A stretch of DNA of 64,000 nt from Kluyvera genomosp. 1 (GCF_001266615.1 NZ_LGHZ01000029.1:1-64000), one strand, 5' to 3'. Shown: positions 37,440 to 47,260, numbered from the stretch's first letter. Program-made: numbers and translations. Notes: a model not told the origin generated them from the letters alone.

Positions 37440-37793
37440 ATGCAGGTAAAATTTTTAGCAGGGATTGTCGGCGCAACGTTGTTATTGGCTGGCTGTAGCT
37501 CTACGACGGAGCTAACCGCGGGTGGCCAGAATGTCCGCTTTGTGGAAGATAAACCCGGTGCTGAATGCCAGTTGATGGGGACTGCAACGGGGACTCAGGG
37601 TAACTGGCTTTCTGGCCAGCAAGGCGCGGAAGGTGGCTCCATGCGTGGGGCTGCGAACGCGCTGCGTAATCATGCGGCTGAGCTGGGTGGTAACGTGATT
37701 TATGGTGTAAGCAGCCCGACCCAAGGCGTGCTGTCTAGCTTCGTTCCTACCGATAGCGAAATGAACGGCCAGGTTTATAAGTGCCCGAACTGA
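37440..37793 (+). CDS. yjeI: YjeI lipoprotein (DUF4156)
   Basis: 117 residues from the ATG at 37440. Lipoprotein signal MQVKFLAGIVGATLLLAGCSS with lipobox LAGC. Mature part has GAECQLMGTATGTQGNWLSG, GGSMRGAANALRNHAAELGG and PTDSEMNGQVYKCPN, matching E. coli YjeI. Same place after groEL as in E. coli. Function unknown. It marks the left border of the island that follows. Confidence 0.95.
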   Translation: MQVKFLAGIVGATLLLAGCSSTTELTAGGQNVRFVEDKPGAECQLMGTATGTQGNWLSGQQGAEGGSMRGAANALRNHAAELGGNVIYGVSSPTQGVLSSFVPTDSEMNGQVYKCPN

Positions 37794-37837
37794 TATACCG
37801 AGCCTCCCTCTGTGAAAATGGAGAGAGGCTTAACGGC

Positions 37838-38701
37838 TCAGGCATTCAAAGAGGCCTGCGTATCGAGATAAAAGGCATGTAATGACCTCAGACATTCTTC
37901 CCGCGTGAGAATTTTTTCAGGTTGGGGGGATATGACGCGGCTAAAAATTTGGCAAGCCCGTTTATCATCTCGTGTAGCCTGAAGCATTGGATACTTCTCC
38001 AGAGTATGCATCACAATATTATTCTCCTCCTCCGAAGGATGCTCTGCGCTCGTTCTGATTATCGCGCCAGAAAGTATTTTTTCCCCTTCTGCTGTGCTAA
38101 AGCAAAATAAGATTGCAAGATGATGGGTAAATAGCCGTTGTTTCCAATCATCCTGTGGATACTGCTGATAATTCATGGGGGCGCTATTACTCAGACTAGA
38201 GGTATAAAGCATCAGGTGGTTCACCGTTGAAGCACAATATTGAATAAGCTCTGTTTCGCCGCCATGAATTAATGCCTGCTGGATGGCCACGATCAGCGGT
38301 CCTGCCAACATATCGTCAATATACAAAAGTGCAATCATGTCATTCTGCAACGTTGCGATAAGGGTTGAGATGGATTCGCCTGGCTTTAGCATAAGTGACA
38401 TTACCCGTCTTTCAGGGTTGGGCTGTTGCAGTTCCTCTGTCTCTATTTTAGGTGTATGACTAACCAATGCTTCAGAGTAGGCGCGGAGGTTTTTCCCATA
38501 TATCTCCCCTTCAAAAATGAGACGTTTTGCGACAATGGCCATACGATTACGCAAAATCATCAGTAGTGAGGTTAATTCAGGAACCTGAAGATAGTAATGC
38601 TGATATCGACCGTCTGATTGCTGAGTTTTTATGAGTAAAGCTAAGAAGCGGTTCTCATATTTAATAACTGCTGTATTGATACCTTTAATCGTATTTTGCA
38701 T
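37838..38701 (-). CDS. YjeJ-family protein at the end of the peptide-export operon
   Basis: 287 residues from the ATG at 38701 (GGAAAGGA site); no signal peptide or clear membrane helix. It is a paralogue of the protein at 49.5-50.3 kb: both start with ...(I/K)GIN(T/A)(A/G)VI, share LF(T/V)HHLA(I/V)L with EG following, and end with CQ(I/V)F(S/V)R..S and an acidic-Cys-Leu helix. It starts 31 bases after the ABC exporter stop, so it belongs to that operon. Function unknown; being tied to a bacteriocin-like exporter it is the only candidate in the operon for an immunity or maturation protein (inference). Confidence 0.8.
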   Translation of the reverse strand: MQNTIKGINTAVIKYENRFLALLIKTQQSDGRYQHYYLQVPELTSLLMILRNRMAIVAKRLIFEGEIYGKNLRAYSEALVSHTPKIETEELQQPNPERRVMSLMLKPGESISTLIATLQNDMIALLYIDDMLAGPLIVAIQQALIHGGETELIQYCASTVNHLMLYTSSLSNSAPMNYQQYPQDDWKQRLFTHHLAILFCFSTAEGEKILSGAIIRTSAEHPSEEENNIVMHTLEKYPMLQATRDDKRACQIFSRVISPQPEKILTREECLRSLHAFYLDTQASLNA

Positions 38702-38732
38702 AGGATTTTCCTTTCCAGATTTGATGTTCAGT

Positions 38733-40847
38733 CTACATCGAGTGGTTTTGTGATAGGTCGATGATGCGATCGGCCGAAGCAATGGTTGATGGCCTATGCG
38801 CAACGATAATTCGGGTGATACTTAGGCTCGAAATTGAGCGATTGATAGCCGATTCATTATTCAGGTCTAAATGGCTGGTGGCCTCATCCATAAAAATAAT
38901 GCTGGGTTTACGGTAAAGAGCACGGGCAATTAAAATTCGTTGCTTCTGCCCTCCAGAAATACCAAGGCCAAGTTCACCCACGATGGTTTCATATCCCATC
39001 GGCATTTTTATAATCTCATCATGGATATTACAATGTTTGGCGCATTCAATGACCCATTCCATTTTTACGTTATCATCAAAACCGCTAATGTTTTCAATCA
39101 ACGACCCTGAGAACAGGCGATCTTCCTGAAGTACGCACGATATTCCCTGCCGGTAATTGTTTAAGCCTATTTTTTGAATGTCGAGATTATCCGCAAGTAC
39201 ATCTCCTTGTGTCGGTGACAATAGGCCACACATAATTTTTAGAAGCGTTGTTTTTCCCACGCCAGATGGCCCGATTAACGCAACCGATTCACCAGGCGCT
39301 ATGTTGAGGTTCAAGTTTGAAATAATGGGTTGTGAAAAAGGATCGTATTGGTAGCTAAGATTTTTGATCTCAAGCCGAGCGCCTGTGTCTTCAGAAAATA
39401 CGCGGCGTGGGGGCAGTGATTTTTCCGGTTCGCTGAACACTATTTCTGAAAGACGTTCATTATGTAACGACAGCATTCTCAGCTGCATACAAAGATCGAT
39501 AAGGCTGGACGCTCGCTGAGAAAACTGACCGCGATAGGCATTAAATGCCATAAACATACCCAGCGTCATATTGTTATCGATGACCATAATTGCGCCAAGC
39601 CACAGTATGACTACTTGATCGATTGACGTAATGAGGGTGTTTATACCGCCAAACAGCATATCAAATCGTGTTTGTTTAATACCGGCATTACAGGCGTCAA
39701 TATTGAGATTTAGCCAGTGCTGAGAGCGACGTTCTTGAAGATTGAGCGCTTTGATTGTTGCAATACCATACAGTGACTCCATAAAGTGAGAACCGGAACG
39801 CGCTCCTTTCACGACCTGCTCTTCAGCAACGCGGCGGTAAAAACGATAAGTCAGCAATCGCATTAGTGCATAGCAAAAGGTAAAGCCAACCACGACCCAT
39901 ACTAACCAGCCGCCGTACAGTGTGAGCATGATAAGCAGCCCGACAGTCATGATTGAGTCCATAATCCCGGTTACGATGCTGCTTGTGAAAGTCGAGCGAA
40001 TCGTATCTAGTGATGAAAAACGGGATTGAATATCGCCGAGGTGCCTTTTTTCAAAGAATGACAAGGGCAGGTTGGTTAGGTGGTCAAATAATGATGTTTT
40101 CCATTGAATATTGGTCAGCGTATTTAGCGTCAATGAAGTCCATGATCGTAACATGCTGATAAATGTTCGGAATAATGTAAAAAAAACGAGCCCTATACAA
40201 ATAATCGATAATAAATTTTGATCGTGAGCCATGATGACGTGGTCGGTAACCAATTGAGTCCCCACTGGCAGTAGCAAACCGATTGCCTCGATCACGATGG
40301 AATAAGCAAAAATTTTAAGCAGTACAGACTTTAAACCGACAATATTGTTCATCAGGTCTAATAGGCGTAGCCGAGATTTGACCTTTTTTTGTTGAAAGTT
40401 TTGATCTGGCCAGAGCTCTAAAGCGATGCCGGTAAAATGGTTAGACATCTCCTGTAGGCCAATGATGCGTTTGCCTAATGATGGATCATGAATGATAAAG
40501 CTGGATTTACCGATCTTAGTCAGCACGACATAGTGGTTCATTTCCCAATGGATAATACAGGGAAGCTTCAACTGCTTGATTTCATCCAGATCTAAAGTTA
40601 GCGCACGGCTCTTTAAACCTACCTGCCCGGCTGTCTGGCTTAGCGATAGTAGGCTTGAACCTTGCGAAGGGCTACCGTAATGGTGGCGGAAATTAAATAG
40701 ATCGATATGCTGACCATAAAAACTGCAGATCATTGCCAGACAGGCAATGCCACATTCTGTTGCTTCGGATTGCAATATTACAGGGGTCTTTTTCCGCAGC
40801 GAAAAATCAATCTTAGATAAGATATTAGAATATAAATGGTTAGTCAT
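38733..40847 (-). CDS. Peptidase-containing ABC exporter (CvaB/MchF-like)
   Basis: 704 residues. N-terminal C39 peptidase with catalytic Cys32 (SEATECGIACLAM), His105 (HWEMNHYVVL) and Asp121 (IIHDPS); then six membrane helices (about 165-430) and a nucleotide-binding domain with Walker A GPSGVGKTT, signature LGISGGQKQR and Walker B IIFMDEAT. Such proteins remove double-glycine leaders while exporting peptides. The only such leader nearby is on the peptide encoded at 42.3-42.6 kb. Its start overlaps the HlyD-family gene by eight bases. All catalytic residues are intact. Confidence 0.95.
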   Translation of the reverse strand: MTNHLYSNILSKIDFSLRKKTPVILQSEATECGIACLAMICSFYGQHIDLFNFRHHYGSPSQGSSLLSLSQTAGQVGLKSRALTLDLDEIKQLKLPCIIHWEMNHYVVLTKIGKSSFIIHDPSLGKRIIGLQEMSNHFTGIALELWPDQNFQQKKVKSRLRLLDLMNNIVGLKSVLLKIFAYSIVIEAIGLLLPVGTQLVTDHVIMAHDQNLLSIICIGLVFFTLFRTFISMLRSWTSLTLNTLTNIQWKTSLFDHLTNLPLSFFEKRHLGDIQSRFSSLDTIRSTFTSSIVTGIMDSIMTVGLLIMLTLYGGWLVWVVVGFTFCYALMRLLTYRFYRRVAEEQVVKGARSGSHFMESLYGIATIKALNLQERRSQHWLNLNIDACNAGIKQTRFDMLFGGINTLITSIDQVVILWLGAIMVIDNNMTLGMFMAFNAYRGQFSQRASSLIDLCMQLRMLSLHNERLSEIVFSEPEKSLPPRRVFSEDTGARLEIKNLSYQYDPFSQPIISNLNLNIAPGESVALIGPSGVGKTTLLKIMCGLLSPTQGDVLADNLDIQKIGLNNYRQGISCVLQEDRLFSGSLIENISGFDDNVKMEWVIECAKHCNIHDEIIKMPMGYETIVGELGLGISGGQKQRILIARALYRKPSIIFMDEATSHLDLNNESAINRSISSLSITRIIVAHRPSTIASADRIIDLSQNHSM

Positions 40848-42126
40848 CGAGAGGCCCGCTTATACTTTGGGTTATTTTATAAAAAGGAGTGAATATCCAC
40901 ATATAAAGAGGTCGTTTTTCAAGAAATATAATGGCCTGAGCTTTGAGTCCATCGGAGAGACTGAGTTTTTTGCCGTTATATTCAAACTCCTTATTTTTTA
41001 TTTTTATTATTGCTTTATAAAGGGCTAACTCTTGCTGAGTCGTTCCATTGTTAACGTTAGTGTATTCAGACAGCTCCTGGCGTGATGCAGGCATGGATGA
41101 AATTGACATTACCTGACCTGGAAATTGACCAAATTTATCTGCTGGAAATGCATCATAGCGAATGTTGATTGTGTCACCTGATTTTACATAAGGAATGGCA
41201 TTGTTTGGTAACCAAATAATCAGGTAATACTCGATATTTCCAGATGGCTTTATTTGTGCAAGACTACTCCCATTATCAACCATTTGCCCCTTGGTTACCG
41301 ACAACGAATCGATACGACCCTCGGTCATTGCTTTTATTATCAAATTGCCGCTTGCATTTGATTCAACGAGTTGATTTCTGTAATCATTAGTCTGGTTGTT
41401 TTGGTTTAATATTTGATTATCGAAGTCAGCGGCTTTAGTAATTTTGTCACTATTGAGCTGAGTTAGCTGAGATTCAAGTTGCATTTTTTGACTCACCAAC
41501 GACTGATAAGCGCTTTGTTGCTGGAAGTAAAGTGAGTGCTGGTAGTTATATTGATCTTTGGTGATATAACCCTTTTTTAGGTAACCATCATAGCTTGACA
41601 GGTTGTCATGCATTTTTTTCAAACCGAGCAGAGTGTTGTTCAGCATTCGGTTGGTTTCTTTCAATGATTCAGCAGCGGTTTTCAGTTGAGCCTCGATGGC
41701 ACTAACGGTTTCATTTTTATTTCGGGTCAGCTTTTCAATGATTCCCTGTGAGTTGGTTATTTTTTCGTTGATGACGCCGATTTGTGTGACACTGACGTTA
41801 CCGCTGGAAGTACTTCTCGATACATCAATTTCATACAGCGGTGAGTCTTTTTTGACTAAGTCGCCAATTTTTACAAATTGATTAACAACTGAGCCCTGTT
41901 GAGGGGCGAAAACGTTGATGGAGTGCGGCAGCGTAATAACCTCGCCACGGACATCAATTCGTTGGGTGAAAGTACAGAAAGTCATTGTTGTTATCAGTAT
42001 GATTAAAAACAACATTGAGAGTAACAGTATTATCCACGCGGGAAGGCCAGCCAAAAGCAGTGCTTTTCCCTTCCAGTGGTTATTTTTGTATTCAACCGCT
42101 TCCTTGCGATAAATATTATTCAACAT
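40840..42126 (-). CDS. HlyD/CvaA-family membrane-fusion protein
   Basis: 428 residues with one N-terminal membrane anchor (about 28-50, LLAGLPAWIILLLSMLFLII), lipoyl/barrel-sandwich part (VFAPQQGSVVNQFVKIGDLV, about 88-107), a long coiled coil (about 125-270) and a C-terminal beta domain. It bridges the ABC exporter to outer-membrane TolC. Overlap with the ABC gene and the microcin-like gene upstream define a CvaA-CvaB-type export operon. No tolC gene in the window; the housekeeping TolC would be used. Confidence 0.93.
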   Translation of the reverse strand: MLNNIYRKEAVEYKNNHWKGKALLLAGLPAWIILLLSMLFLIILITTMTFCTFTQRIDVRGEVITLPHSINVFAPQQGSVVNQFVKIGDLVKKDSPLYEIDVSRSTSSGNVSVTQIGVINEKITNSQGIIEKLTRNKNETVSAIEAQLKTAAESLKETNRMLNNTLLGLKKMHDNLSSYDGYLKKGYITKDQYNYQHSLYFQQQSAYQSLVSQKMQLESQLTQLNSDKITKAADFDNQILNQNNQTNDYRNQLVESNASGNLIIKAMTEGRIDSLSVTKGQMVDNGSSLAQIKPSGNIEYYLIIWLPNNAIPYVKSGDTINIRYDAFPADKFGQFPGQVMSISSMPASRQELSEYTNVNNGTTQQELALYKAIIKIKNKEFEYNGKKLSLSDGLKAQAIIFLEKRPLYMWIFTPFYKITQSISGPLDD

Positions 42127-42203
42127 TATGTGTTACTTTTGGTTTCGTTTAGAAAGATAGTGAGTTATTAATTTTAGTGTCATCTGGTATTATTGGCATT
42201 ATA

Positions 42204-42226
42204 AAAGGTCCGCATTGCGGACCTTT
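42204..42226 (-). terminator. Hairpin between peptide gene and export genes
   Basis: Minus strand AAAGGTCCGC-AAT-GCGGACCTTT followed by TATAAT; perfect 10-bp stem between the peptide stop (42250) and the HlyD start (42126). A weak T-tract suggests partial termination, giving more peptide than exporter. Confidence 0.75.
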
Positions 42227-42249
42227 ATATTTAAAACCAAATTATAGTA

Positions 42250-42618
42250 TTAGGCCCAAGGAGTGAAGGTGCCGTCTATTGCCCCTTCGATGAAGTCTGT
42301 CGCATAATTATATACGTCATCAAAGCCCGCCAACCCGCCAGCGACTCCACCAATTACGGCGCCCGCTGCGAGACCATAAAGCATACCAACCCCTTGACCG
42401 ATTGACCCCACGCCAAGAATACCACCGCCATCGCCGCCATGAGCACCGCCAATAACAGTGCCAATAGCTGCACCAGCTGCTGCACCACCTACAATACCTG
42501 CAACTGCGGAAATACCGTTAGTTACCACGGAGGTAACTGCATTGCTGACAGAAGAGAAATTCCAGGTATAGCGGCCACCGGAGATTGCATCCATTTCCAT
42601 TACAGATAATTCTTTCAT
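42250..42618 (-). CDS. Class-II-microcin-like peptide precursor with double-glycine leader
   Basis: 122 residues from the ATG at 42618 (AAAGGA site seven bases before). Leader MKELSVMEMDAISGG (residues 1-15) is a classic double-glycine leader (cf. MRTLTLNELDSVSGG of microcin V). The mature part of about 107 residues starts RYTWNFSS, has two glycine-zipper stretches (AVAGIVGGAAAGAAIGTVIG and LYGLAAGAVIGGVAGGLAGF, about 39-95) and ends with an acidic tail ...EGAIDGTFTPWA. No cysteines, so no disulphide and no serine-rich siderophore-type tail. Such glycine-rich peptides insert into membranes. The adjacent C39 ABC exporter and HlyD protein make it a secreted toxin candidate, although signalling cannot be excluded. 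Confidence 0.82.
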   Translation of the reverse strand: MKELSVMEMDAISGGRYTWNFSSVSNAVTSVVTNGISAVAGIVGGAAAGAAIGTVIGGAHGGDGGGILGVGSIGQGVGMLYGLAAGAVIGGVAGGLAGFDDVYNYATDFIEGAIDGTFTPWA

Positions 42619-42886
42619 GTTTATTCCTTTAATTAATAACTCTGATTTTAAATTACCGTTACTACGATTAGTCGTAACCGGCGAAGGAAAGGTATCGGTG
42701 GTTAGGATTGCTATCAACTGAATTAACGTGAATTATTGATGAATTCATTATCCATTATAGCGACTGACGATATTTATGATTGAATCCAATGAGTGTTATT
42801 TTAGGAGGTATATAAAAACGATTTATATCCTGGATACAGGTTTTAGTTTTAGGGAATATGGAATTTTATGGATGATGATAAAAATA
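42619..42886. other. Upstream region of the microcin-like gene
   Basis: About 270 AT-rich bases between the end of the fimbrial operon and the peptide start. It must carry the peptide promoter; no immunity-type reading frame with a ribosome site was found on either strand. Confidence 0.5.
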
Positions 42887-42913
42887 ATGCAGGTAGTATT
42901 AAACTACCTGCAT
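42887..42913 (-). terminator. Terminator of the fimbrial operon
   Basis: Minus strand ATGCAGGTAGT-TTAAT-ACTACCTGCAT followed by TATTTTTATC, 25 bases after the adhesin-gene stop. Confidence 0.9.
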
Positions 42914-42938
42914 CGGATTCATTACTGCCATATTGATG

Positions 42939-43961
42939 TTATTGTTCCTGTATTACAACCTGCAATGCAGCCTTAACATTGCCTAAGGTTACTTCTGCTG
43001 CATTGTCACTGGAACGATAGTAATCAGCTGTGAAGTCAAACGACTGTGAAGATTTAACGTTAGCAATTTGATATTCATCTGCATTGTAGAATTCAACCGG
43101 ACTGTTAGCGCGCTTGATAATGATGCCGACTTTTTGAGCTGCCCCCGTTCCTGTAAGCTGGTTGTCCATGATGCCATTGCCGGATGCGCTTGCGCCACTT
43201 ACAGGGTTAAACCAGTAGTTTACCGTTGTGCCAAGTGATTCTTGCGGACAGTTAAGGTTCATGGTGATGGTTTTTTGTGATGGCGTGATCCCGCCACGAG
43301 AAACTGACATCAAATTATCTTTACTGATGCTTTTCAACTTTATTTGACTGGAACCAGCAACTGATACATCGCAAGACGTATTCTTATAATTCAAATTAGA
43401 TAACTTTATGGTGGCTTGGTATAGCAATCGATCGTTAGGTTTAGGGTTCGTTTGTAGATTACCTGCGGAGAAGCTGATTACGGGATTGATGCTCGTACCA
43501 TTGGTATCAATGGTTGGTTTGGTTTTGATCAGCCACACGGTGATGAATTCATAGTTCTTTCCTCCCATGGTGCTTTCAACGGGCACAACCGTAGAGCCGA
43601 CGACTGCTGGCACCAATGAACCATTCTTGCTAAGCAGAAGATCCGAAACCTGATAACCAATGCCATCAATACCGGTCTCGTATACCGGCTTACCCTGAAG
43701 CCCGGTAACTCCGGCAACGGCTGCCGATGTTGAATCAATAATATACTGGTCATTCATCGTCTTACTGCAGGTAAAGGTTTTGTAGGTTCCGGTACCCAAT
43801 TTCTTGGAATAGAGCACAGCCCCCACAGGAATAGAGGGATCTAATGCAATACGTGGCGAAATAGTTAATACCTGACGCTGGATGCTACCAGAGTATGTAC
43901 ATTCTGCCATTGCTTCGCCTGCGCAGAATAGCATCATTATCAGGATAAATAGTTTGTTCAT
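42939..43961 (-). CDS. Fimbrial tip adhesin (two-domain)
   Basis: 340 residues. Signal peptide MNKLFILIMMLFCAGEAMA-ECTY. Two parts: an N-terminal lectin-like domain (about 20-185) and a C-terminal pilin domain (about 195-340) with Cys pair, GIIIKRANSPVEF and the terminal strand FDFTADYYRSS...VKAALQVVIQ, as in FimH-type adhesins lacking an N-terminal donor strand. Last gene of the operon, 23 bases after the usher. Receptor unknown. Confidence 0.88.
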   Translation of the reverse strand: MNKLFILIMMLFCAGEAMAECTYSGSIQRQVLTISPRIALDPSIPVGAVLYSKKLGTGTYKTFTCSKTMNDQYIIDSTSAAVAGVTGLQGKPVYETGIDGIGYQVSDLLLSKNGSLVPAVVGSTVVPVESTMGGKNYEFITVWLIKTKPTIDTNGTSINPVISFSAGNLQTNPKPNDRLLYQATIKLSNLNYKNTSCDVSVAGSSQIKLKSISKDNLMSVSRGGITPSQKTITMNLNCPQESLGTTVNYWFNPVSGASASGNGIMDNQLTGTGAAQKVGIIIKRANSPVEFYNADEYQIANVKSSQSFDFTADYYRSSDNAAEVTLGNVKAALQVVIQEQ

Positions 43962-43984
43962 TAATTATCGTCCTTGTCTAAATA

Positions 43985-46543
43985 TCAACGACATATGGCT
44001 GACGTCTGGCTAATTCTGACCTGCTGGCCATTCCGCTCAGGGAGAGTGAAGTTGGCATTGCAACGTTGATTAGGCCCATCCCCCCATTGCACATTCAGCA
44101 CTCCGGTTTGTTGTAGCCCTGCCAGGTAGACCATTCCCGCATCGCTGACGATTCCCGTCTGCGCCTGAACGTTGTTTTTCAAGGAGACCATGGCGCCATA
44201 AGGAATATCTTTTCCATCTGCTGTTTTGAGGTAAATGAAAGCACGCTGCCCAATATTGCCGCTGTAGCTGGCACGAACAATTGCGCCGTGAGTGGGTACA
44301 ACTGACTGGGTTGTCTGAGGCAATTCCATATCATCACCCAGACTGGTGCTGTCCAGCGTAATGTCGGTAGCTCGGTACGGAGTAACGTAAGGCACGATGG
44401 CATAACCGCGATAGTCTGTTGCAATCGTCGCATCGCTAGTTAACTTAACGTCATCCAGACCTGGTGCCTGAATGAGCACTGCGGCATCGGTGATTTGTTG
44501 CCCAAATGTGAGGCCGTTGGCGTGGGCAACGATACTTCCATCGACGCCATAGTCGATGCGTTGGCTGTCGTGGTTATAGCTGTATCCGGCGTTAGCGCTA
44601 CCATGAGAAGTGGTATACGTTGCTCGAAGATCTCCACTGTTGTAAGACCTGTTGCTATAACCCTCCTGTACGCTCCAGTCGAGACTGTCATTTTCCCCGC
44701 CGACGCCACCAACGGTGACATATTGATCGGTTGCCCCTGGACTGCTGTTAGTGATCTGGTAACTTGCATAGGAGCCTGGAAGCCAGTTGCTGAATGGAAT
44801 AGTAACGGTCAGCGTTACCCTCTGATCGTCCTGTGCATCTTTATCTGAGCTGTTGGCATTCCATGTATAGCGGTTATAGCTATAGCCAATGTAATAGTTG
44901 ATGCCTTTCCAGCCGCCGTTGTAGCCGACGTTGATAGAGCGGTTGGTCCGCTGATCGTCCCAATAATCTTCGATTAATCCGCTAATTGAGATACTACCCA
45001 AAGATTTTCCGAGGCTTTGGTTTACAGTTAGGTTCGTGCGATTACGCAGGGAGTGAGGTGATGAGTAATTGGCATCCGAGGTGTATGTATCCAGCACTTC
45101 GGATAGGGTATGGAAGCCGCTGGTTGAATAACGATAACCGGCAATGGTGACGTTGGTTCCCGTTTCCAGAATGTTTTTACCATATCGGATACGCCAGGAT
45201 TGCCCAGATGTTTTATCTTTATCCTGTTCTTTCGACCAAGCCTGAGTTAGGTCGGCAGAAGCGGCGCCGTAGTCGCCTAAGCTGTATCCCAAGCCTCCAG
45301 TCAGAGCCTGGTATTTGGACGCGGCCTGAATCCCCCCGTATGCAGTGGTATTAGTCGACAAGCCATAGGTTAATGTGGCCTGCGTAAATGGCGTATTGTC
45401 GATATCATTGTCATAAGGCCGGTATTTACCTGAGGTAATTTCATACTGGAATTGACCTTCTCTGACCATCACAGGAAGTGTGGCAAACGGTACGACAAAA
45501 CTCTGTGTTGAACCATCTGACTCTTCAACTGTTACATACAGGTCCCCACTTCCGCCGCTAGGGTACATATCGGTAATTTCAAAGGCTCCGGGTGCTACGT
45601 AGGTCTGATAAACCTGATAGCCGTTTTGTTTGATCACGACTCGAGCGTTGGTTTTGGCTATCCCACGGATAATTGGTGCATAACCGCGCATGCTTTCTGG
45701 CAACATTGTGGTGTCGGTTGCAACCTGTAGGCCAGTAAATGGAACACTGTCAAATATCGATGATAATGATGAGCTTTCACCGACGACGATGTTGCTATTT
45801 ATCTCCATCAAGCTGCGCTGCATATAGAGATAGACTGAGTCCCAGTCGCCTGCGTCGCTATTGCTTTTATTCCAGGTGCTTAGATTTCTTATACGCCATG
45901 GGCCAAGATTGAGACCTGACTGTAAGTTAAGACTGTAATATTCTTCGTCACTTTGATAATCCTCAGAACCACTGAACTGATAGTTGAGGATCATGGCATT
46001 AATACCATCATCGTATTTATCCGGAGGAATATAACCCTGAGCAGTCGTAAACATTGCGGCTTGCGGAATGGAAATATCCAGCCGTTGTGATGAAAAATCA
46101 AAGAGTGTACTGGCCTCTGGAATCACTGTCAGATTAGAACAGCCACGTTTATCTTCGATCAGGTTCGGAAATGCTTTAACTTTGACACCGTATTCAGATA
46201 ATGCGCTGAGGCTAAAGCAAGGCGTGAGTTTTACCGTATTGGTATTTTCAGTGGTAACATTGCTATCATTAGTGACAAAACGGACATTTTTGGTTTCAAG
46301 ATAGCGACCATTAAAAACGATATCTACACGATAGTCGCCAGGCGCCTGGGTGTTTGTACCCTGGTAAACGGATAAGTCAGGGATGTTAGTTGCATCACCG
46401 CCATTTGAGGCGTTGATGAATGAAGGGTCGAAAAAATCGCGGGCCTGCGCTTTGTTATTTAAACCAAATAGCAATGCTGGAAGCATTGCCATAAATAACT
46501 TGGGTGATCTGCAAAGGCTCTTATTTTTATTGTGCATAAACAC
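43985..46543 (-). CDS. Fimbrial outer-membrane usher
   Basis: 852 residues. Signal peptide (about 1-35), N-terminal chaperone-binding domain starting FFDPSFINASNGG, 24-strand barrel with plug (about 140-640; PESMRGYAPIIRGIAKTNAR, YPSGGSGDLYVTVEESDGST) and C-terminal domains ending CRANF-like FTLPERNGQQVRISQ...CR. It threads chaperone-subunit complexes through the outer membrane. 24 bases after the chaperone gene. Confidence 0.95.
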   Translation of the reverse strand: MFMHNKNKSLCRSPKLFMAMLPALLFGLNNKAQARDFFDPSFINASNGGDATNIPDLSVYQGTNTQAPGDYRVDIVFNGRYLETKNVRFVTNDSNVTTENTNTVKLTPCFSLSALSEYGVKVKAFPNLIEDKRGCSNLTVIPEASTLFDFSSQRLDISIPQAAMFTTAQGYIPPDKYDDGINAMILNYQFSGSEDYQSDEEYYSLNLQSGLNLGPWRIRNLSTWNKSNSDAGDWDSVYLYMQRSLMEINSNIVVGESSSLSSIFDSVPFTGLQVATDTTMLPESMRGYAPIIRGIAKTNARVVIKQNGYQVYQTYVAPGAFEITDMYPSGGSGDLYVTVEESDGSTQSFVVPFATLPVMVREGQFQYEITSGKYRPYDNDIDNTPFTQATLTYGLSTNTTAYGGIQAASKYQALTGGLGYSLGDYGAASADLTQAWSKEQDKDKTSGQSWRIRYGKNILETGTNVTIAGYRYSTSGFHTLSEVLDTYTSDANYSSPHSLRNRTNLTVNQSLGKSLGSISISGLIEDYWDDQRTNRSINVGYNGGWKGINYYIGYSYNRYTWNANSSDKDAQDDQRVTLTVTIPFSNWLPGSYASYQITNSSPGATDQYVTVGGVGGENDSLDWSVQEGYSNRSYNSGDLRATYTTSHGSANAGYSYNHDSQRIDYGVDGSIVAHANGLTFGQQITDAAVLIQAPGLDDVKLTSDATIATDYRGYAIVPYVTPYRATDITLDSTSLGDDMELPQTTQSVVPTHGAIVRASYSGNIGQRAFIYLKTADGKDIPYGAMVSLKNNVQAQTGIVSDAGMVYLAGLQQTGVLNVQWGDGPNQRCNANFTLPERNGQQVRISQTSAICR

Positions 46544-46567
46544 ATCCCTTTATAATGCATTGTTTTA

Positions 46568-47260
46568 TTACAGTGATGATGAATATAGTGACCCAGCACC
46601 GCCGAAATCATTCATTATCTTCCATGAGACACTGGAACCAGTGACGTTTGTTTTTAGTTTTACGTCTTTTGAGGTCAGTGGAGGAATGGAATTGATTTCA
46701 TTTTTTATCTCCTTACCACCGATGGTTACCGAATTAAAGTAGTAGAAAAATGGTGTTGGATTATTGATGGTTAGCTTACTGCCATTTTTACGCCAGCTGA
46801 TTTTTTTAGATTCATTATTGATGGATAGGCTCGATAATGATTTAGGTCTATAGATCAAACGCATCCGATGACGTACTGCGAGCTGTATAGTATTGTTTTC
46901 AGCATAGGTATCATCTGCTGGAGGAATTGCCATTATGTTAAAGTAATAGGTCGACTCACGATCTGTTGGTGCACTTATATTTCCGGTTGAAAATATACGC
47001 ACAGTGTTTTTTTGCTTACCTTCTAATCTGAATAAAGGTGGTGTGGCCATGAATGCAGGAGTGGTTCCTTTAGGTGTTTCAATCCATGACTTAATCAGGT
47101 AGGGGATTTCATCTTTATTCTCTATTTGTGCGGAAATTTCTCGGTCACCTTCTTTATAGAGATAACGAGTCGATTCAATAACAATACCTGCGCGCACAGT
47201 AGCACTTAGGAATAGAGATAAAATAATAGCGCTATAGAGTAATTTTCTGAGCATATCCAT
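46568..47260 (-). CDS. Periplasmic fimbrial chaperone
   Basis: 230 residues, PapD family, with signal peptide (about 1-24, LLYSAIILSLFLSATVRA). N-terminal Ig domain has IVIESTRYLYKEGDREISAQ, the FRLEGKQKNTVRIF G1 strand and the PTDRESTYYFNIMAIPP motif; C-terminal domain has RHRMRLIYRPKSL. It folds pilins by donor-strand complementation and passes them to the usher. 49 bases after the pilin gene, beyond a hairpin. Confidence 0.94.
   Translation of the reverse strand: MDMLRKLLYSAIILSLFLSATVRAGIVIESTRYLYKEGDREISAQIENKDEIPYLIKSWIETPKGTTPAFMATPPLFRLEGKQKNTVRIFSTGNISAPTDRESTYYFNIMAIPPADDTYAENNTIQLAVRHRMRLIYRPKSLSSLSINNESKKISWRKNGSKLTINNPTPFFYYFNSVTIGGKEIKNEINSIPPLTSKDVKLKTNVTGSSVSWKIMNDFGGAGSLYSSSL

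Noticed and set aside
42776..42976. 66-residue plus-strand frame considered as microcin immunity protein
   Set aside because: It runs into the fimbrial adhesin gene on the other strand, crosses the terminator, and lacks a membrane helix pattern typical of immunity proteins.
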